Of a stretch of DNA of 64,000 nucleotides, positions 61,545-64,000 are shown in pieces. Numbering within the stretch: position 1 is the first letter of the stretch; each line of letters opens with the position of its first letter. The position numbers and the translations under genes are program-made. The DNA comes from Microbacterium oleivorans (lineage in GTDB: Bacteria; Actinomycetota; Actinomycetes; Actinomycetales; Microbacteriaceae): contig NZ_MAYO01000003.1 in NCBI RefSeq assembly GCF_001691565.1, forward strand, positions 1,712,766 through 1,776,765, written 5' to 3'. Under the pieces are notes generated by a model. It was not told the DNA's origin, searched no databases, and worked only from the letters and a program-made list of their open reading frames with translations.

Positions 61545-61916
61545 ATGCCCTTCCACAGCAAGGAGATGCTCGAGCAGTGGCTCGAGGAGTTCGCCGCGCT
61601 GGGCTACTCGATCAGCGAGCGAGTGAAGGTCATCCCGCAGGACGGCGCCGACGGACTCGACACCGGGCTCATCTCGCTGAACCTGCTGGACTCGATGACC
61701 CTCACCTACATCCAGCCCGAGCCGCTGGGCTCGATCCACTGGGGGATCACCTTCGAAGCGCGCGACATCGACCTGAAGATGAACCCCGGGCGCACGCTCG
61801 AGCTTTCCGGCGAACTCGCGATGGTGTCGATCCTCTGCACATTCCTGCAGACCAAATCCCTCGCCGAAGTCGAAGCAGTGGCCGGCACGGTCGAACCCGG
61901 ATCGCTCGGTCTCTGA
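61545..61916 (+). CDS. Conserved hypothetical protein
   Basis: The 123-residue soluble acidic protein starts MPFHSKEMLEQWLEEFAALGYSI. No signal peptide or membrane segment is present, and I do not recognise a domain. It appears to be one alpha+beta domain (LTYIQPEPLGSIHWGITFEARDIDLKMNPGRTLELSGELAM). Its stop overlaps the next gene's start (TGATG), so both are co-translated. It may be a partner of the membrane protein downstream. Confidence 0.65.
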   Translation: MPFHSKEMLEQWLEEFAALGYSISERVKVIPQDGADGLDTGLISLNLLDSMTLTYIQPEPLGSIHWGITFEARDIDLKMNPGRTLELSGELAMVSILCTFLQTKSLAEVEAVAGTVEPGSLGL

Positions 61917-62722
61917 TGGACGACGACCTGCAGTCCGAGCTGCGCGCACTGCAGGCGAGAGCGTACGGCCCGGGCGGCGGCCTCGACGACGACCCGGTCG
62001 CGCGACGGCGCCTGAGCGAGCTCGAGGCCCGCGCCCGGGACGACCGACGCCGACCCCCGATGGTCGACCGTGTCCCCCCTCCGGAGCGCCCCGCACCGCC
62101 GGTGCACCTGCCGCCTCCGACCGTCCCCGCTGCCGTCGCCGCCACCGCTCGAGCCGCCCAGCCGAGTGCTGCGCCCACCGCCACGAGTTCGCGGAAGCGC
62201 CGGGTCCTGGCGGGCATCGCCTGGGCCGGATCGCTGGCGATGGTCGCGACCGTCGCCGTGGGCATCACCGCAGCCGCGAGTGCGCGGATGAGCGGAGCGG
62301 GCGCTCCGACCACCTCCGACGCGGCCGTCACTCACGTGGCGACGCTCGCCCTCGACTCCGACCGGGCCTGGCCGGAGGTGCTCAGCGCTCGACCCGAGGA
62401 CGGCCGCATCTTCGCAGCCCTCGCCGGGATGACGCCGATCGTGGCACAGTACGACACCGGGTACGGCGACAAGGCGCGGTGCATCCAGATCCTCCCGGAC
62501 GAGGCCTGGAGCGCCTCCCCCGAGGACGGCTGGTCCGGCGCCTGGTACACCAGCTGCGCCGCCGAGCCGTTCGCCCCGGCGTCGAGCGTCATCGTCTCGG
62601 AGGCGGCCCCGGACGGACTCCGCGAACGGTTCCCGGACGGCACCCGTCTGCAGTTCGTTCTCGGCGACGGAGTCGTCGAGGTCTACTCGGCCGACGCTCC
62701 GACCGGCGAAGCGGCGGACTGA
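61916..62722 (+). CDS. Hypothetical single-pass membrane protein with extracytoplasmic domain
   Basis: The 268-residue protein has an acidic, Arg/Pro-rich cytoplasmic region (1-95, with PPPERPAPPVHLPPPTVPAA) that contains no clear fold, one transmembrane helix (about 99-125, VLAGIAWAGSLAMVATVAVGITAAASA) and an exported C-terminal domain (130-268) with two Cys (CIQILPDE and TSCAAEPF). No catalytic motif is evident. It is coupled to the gene before it. Its last 40 bases overlap the end of the convergent methyltransferase-like gene. Confidence 0.6.
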   Translation: MDDDLQSELRALQARAYGPGGGLDDDPVARRRLSELEARARDDRRRPPMVDRVPPPERPAPPVHLPPPTVPAAVAATARAAQPSAAPTATSSRKRRVLAGIAWAGSLAMVATVAVGITAAASARMSGAGAPTTSDAAVTHVATLALDSDRAWPEVLSARPEDGRIFAALAGMTPIVAQYDTGYGDKARCIQILPDEAWSASPEDGWSGAWYTSCAAEPFAPASSVIVSEAAPDGLRERFPDGTRLQFVLGDGVVEVYSADAPTGEAAD

Positions 62723-63630
62723 TCGATGGGCACGGGCGTCAGGCGCGGCACCCAGCACCGCACCTGAATGCGGTAGCGACGGAACTGCTCGCCGAATCGC
62801 GCCTCGAGGTCGCGCTCCTCGTGCGGGCGGATCGCTGCGTTCCACACCACTGAGCCGCACACCGCGTACAGCACGACGATCCACGACGAGAGCATCAGCC
62901 CGACGGCGATGCCCTGGGTGATCCCCGCGACGGCCATCGGATTGCGGACGAAGCGGTATGGCCCGCCGACCACCAGTCGTCGCGCCGTCGCGATCGGAAG
63001 GGGCGTACCGTCGCCGTGTGTGGACATGACCGCACCGGACCACAGACCGACCGTGCTGGCGGCGACGAACAGGACGATCCCCGTGATCCGCACCCCGGCA
63101 GGGAGCGGCACGTGCAGCATCCATCTCGTCTCGACCCAGACCAGCAGCGCGGGGACGAGACCGAGCGCGAGCCCCCAGAACACGACGATCTGACCGGCGG
63201 TCGCGCCGACATGGCGCCCCACCGACGCGCCGGCCGGTGCCGGTCGGATGCGGAAGGGACCGACCATGAGCCAGTGCGTCGGAACCGACCCGTGCAGGAT
63301 CACGAGACAGGCGAGGACGGATGCCGCCGCTGCCGCCGTCATGAGCACCGCTCCCCACCCGGCCGTCATGGTGACGACGGCGAAGAGACCGAGGAACACC
63401 GTGACGGCGACGGTCCAGGCGGTCGCGACGATGACGGCGGTCCGCTGCCCCGTCGCCGCGATCGCCGACGCGAGGACGAACAGGGGCACGTCCCACACGG
63501 CCATGGCGACGGGATCGATGGTCGCGAGCGTCGCCTCCCGAACGGGAGGAACCGTGAACACGGCGACCCACCACAGCGCTCCTGCCGCCGCCTGAAGGGC
63601 GAAGTAGGCGCGCGCGACGGCGGGAGTCAG
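62683..63630 (-). CDS. Isoprenylcysteine carboxylmethyltransferase-like membrane protein
   Basis: The 315-residue integral membrane protein has eight or so hydrophobic segments. The C-terminal third matches ICMT/PEMT-type methyltransferases: GGPYRFVRNPMAVAGITQGIAVGLMLSS (about 226-254) with the R-x-P/N-P motif and a terminal HEERDLEARFGEQFRRYRIQVRCWVPR that binds S-adenosylmethionine. The N-terminal half is an extra hydrophobic domain. No ATG or GTG is near the predicted end; a CTG overlapping the DUF1540 stop codon (CTGA) is assumed, so the start is uncertain. Substrate unknown. Confidence 0.65.
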   Translation of the reverse strand: MTPAVARAYFALQAAAGALWWVAVFTVPPVREATLATIDPVAMAVWDVPLFVLASAIAATGQRTAVIVATAWTVAVTVFLGLFAVVTMTAGWGAVLMTAAAAASVLACLVILHGSVPTHWLMVGPFRIRPAPAGASVGRHVGATAGQIVVFWGLALGLVPALLVWVETRWMLHVPLPAGVRITGIVLFVAASTVGLWSGAVMSTHGDGTPLPIATARRLVVGGPYRFVRNPMAVAGITQGIAVGLMLSSWIVVLYAVCGSVVWNAAIRPHEERDLEARFGEQFRRYRIQVRCWVPRLTPVPIDQSAASPVGASAE

Positions 63631-63929
63631 GCGGCCTGGTAGGTGAGGCAGTCTGCCGACTCCGCTCCGGGCCCGACGCGCACGGCGGCCGCCGTGCATT
63701 CGAGCGACGAGTTGAAGACGCACTCCGAGCGCTGGCACGCGCCGACGTGGCTGACGACCTTGTCGAGGCCGCCCTTCGTGCCGAGCGGGATGAAGGTCGC
63801 GCACTCGGCGTCGCCGGGCGCGCCGCCGATGGTGACAGCAGCCGCGTGGCAGTGCGAGTGGTCGTTGTACGAACAGCCGAGGGCGTTGCACTCGGACACG
63901 CGGGGCAGGTCATCGAGAGTCATGCTCAT
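63627..63929 (-). CDS. DUF1540 double-domain Cys-rich protein
   Basis: The 100-residue protein has two DUF1540 repeats: residues 13-50 (VSECNALGCSYNDHSHCHAAAVTI ... CATFIP) and 60-98 (VGACQRSECVFNSSLECTAAAVRV ... CLTY), each with four conserved Cys that probably bind zinc. Function of the family is unknown. AGGAGG five bases before the ATG sets the start. It is followed directly (overlapping CTGA) by the ICMT-like gene, so the two are one transcription unit. Confidence 0.83.
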   Translation of the reverse strand: MSMTLDDLPRVSECNALGCSYNDHSHCHAAAVTIGGAPGDAECATFIPLGTKGGLDKVVSHVGACQRSECVFNSSLECTAAAVRVGPGAESADCLTYQAA

Positions 63930-64000
63930 GGGAGCCTCCTTCAGTGGTCGTAGCACGAGGCTAACGCCGCACCCCCTCGGATTGGACAGCCTTAGTTCGA

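Overview
The DNA is high-GC and tightly packed, with many ATGA, GTGA and TGATG stop/start overlaps. Many genes have a TANNNT -10 box six or seven bases before the start codon, the arrangement of leaderless mRNAs. Gene content points to an actinobacterium of the Microbacteriaceae, most like Microbacterium: a trehalose TreXYZ operon, CUT1 sugar transporters without their own ATPase, a 13E12/DUF222 HNH protein, DUF4916, an lhr-nei pair and an accD1-accA1-MaoC-citE cluster. This placement is inferred from gene content, not from a search. I saw no rRNA, tRNA, CRISPR array, prophage or transposase.

Region 1 (1-16.5 kb) is housekeeping and stress genes. It holds a partial MFS transporter, threonine aldolase, a Nudix-type DUF4916 protein, an esterase, an ABC-F ribosome-protection ATPase behind a leader peptide and hairpin attenuator, the lhr-nei DNA repair pair, a YitT membrane protein, a hexapeptide-repeat protein, a thermonuclease, a LysR effector domain without its DNA-binding domain, a glutamine amidotransferase, a TspO-like protein and a DUF222-HNH protein.

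Region 2 (16.5-25.1 kb, minus strand) carries treX-treY-treZ for making trehalose from glycogen, then an unknown gene, a small alarmone synthetase and a LacI regulator.

Region 3 (25.1-50.2 kb) is a large plant-polysaccharide sugar island. One unit is LacI-controlled (SBP, two permeases, GH3 beta-glucosidase). A second has a LacI regulator divergent from a GH42-GH31-GH3 operon, plus a YesL-like protein and an LplABC-type transporter. A perfect GAAGCGCTTC operator core lies both in the divergent promoter region and in front of the transporter operon. A xylose operon (xylA, xylB, ThuA-like, Gfo/Idh/MocA) with a divergent ROK regulator follows. The GH31 is clearly an alpha-xylosidase; with GH42 galactosidase, GH3 glucosidase and xylose catabolism next door, the whole fits intracellular breakdown of xyloglucan oligosaccharides.

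Region 4 (50.2-64 kb) has GNAT and SDR genes, a leucine/branched acyl-CoA degradation operon (accD1, accA1, MaoC, citE, TetR) with a palindromic operator, and then a nitroreductase, fatty acid desaturase, a CDF metal transporter coupled to a half-length solute-binding lipoprotein, YaeQ, a two-gene unknown operon, an isoprenylcysteine-methyltransferase-like protein and a DUF1540 protein.

The most unusual items are a 97-98 bp element with 16-19 bp terminal inverted repeats present twice (once inside the ABC-F reading frame, once between genes), the ABC-F attenuation leader, the xyloglucan-type regulon, widespread leaderless promoters, and strong enrichment of the heptamer GGATGCC/GGCATCC.
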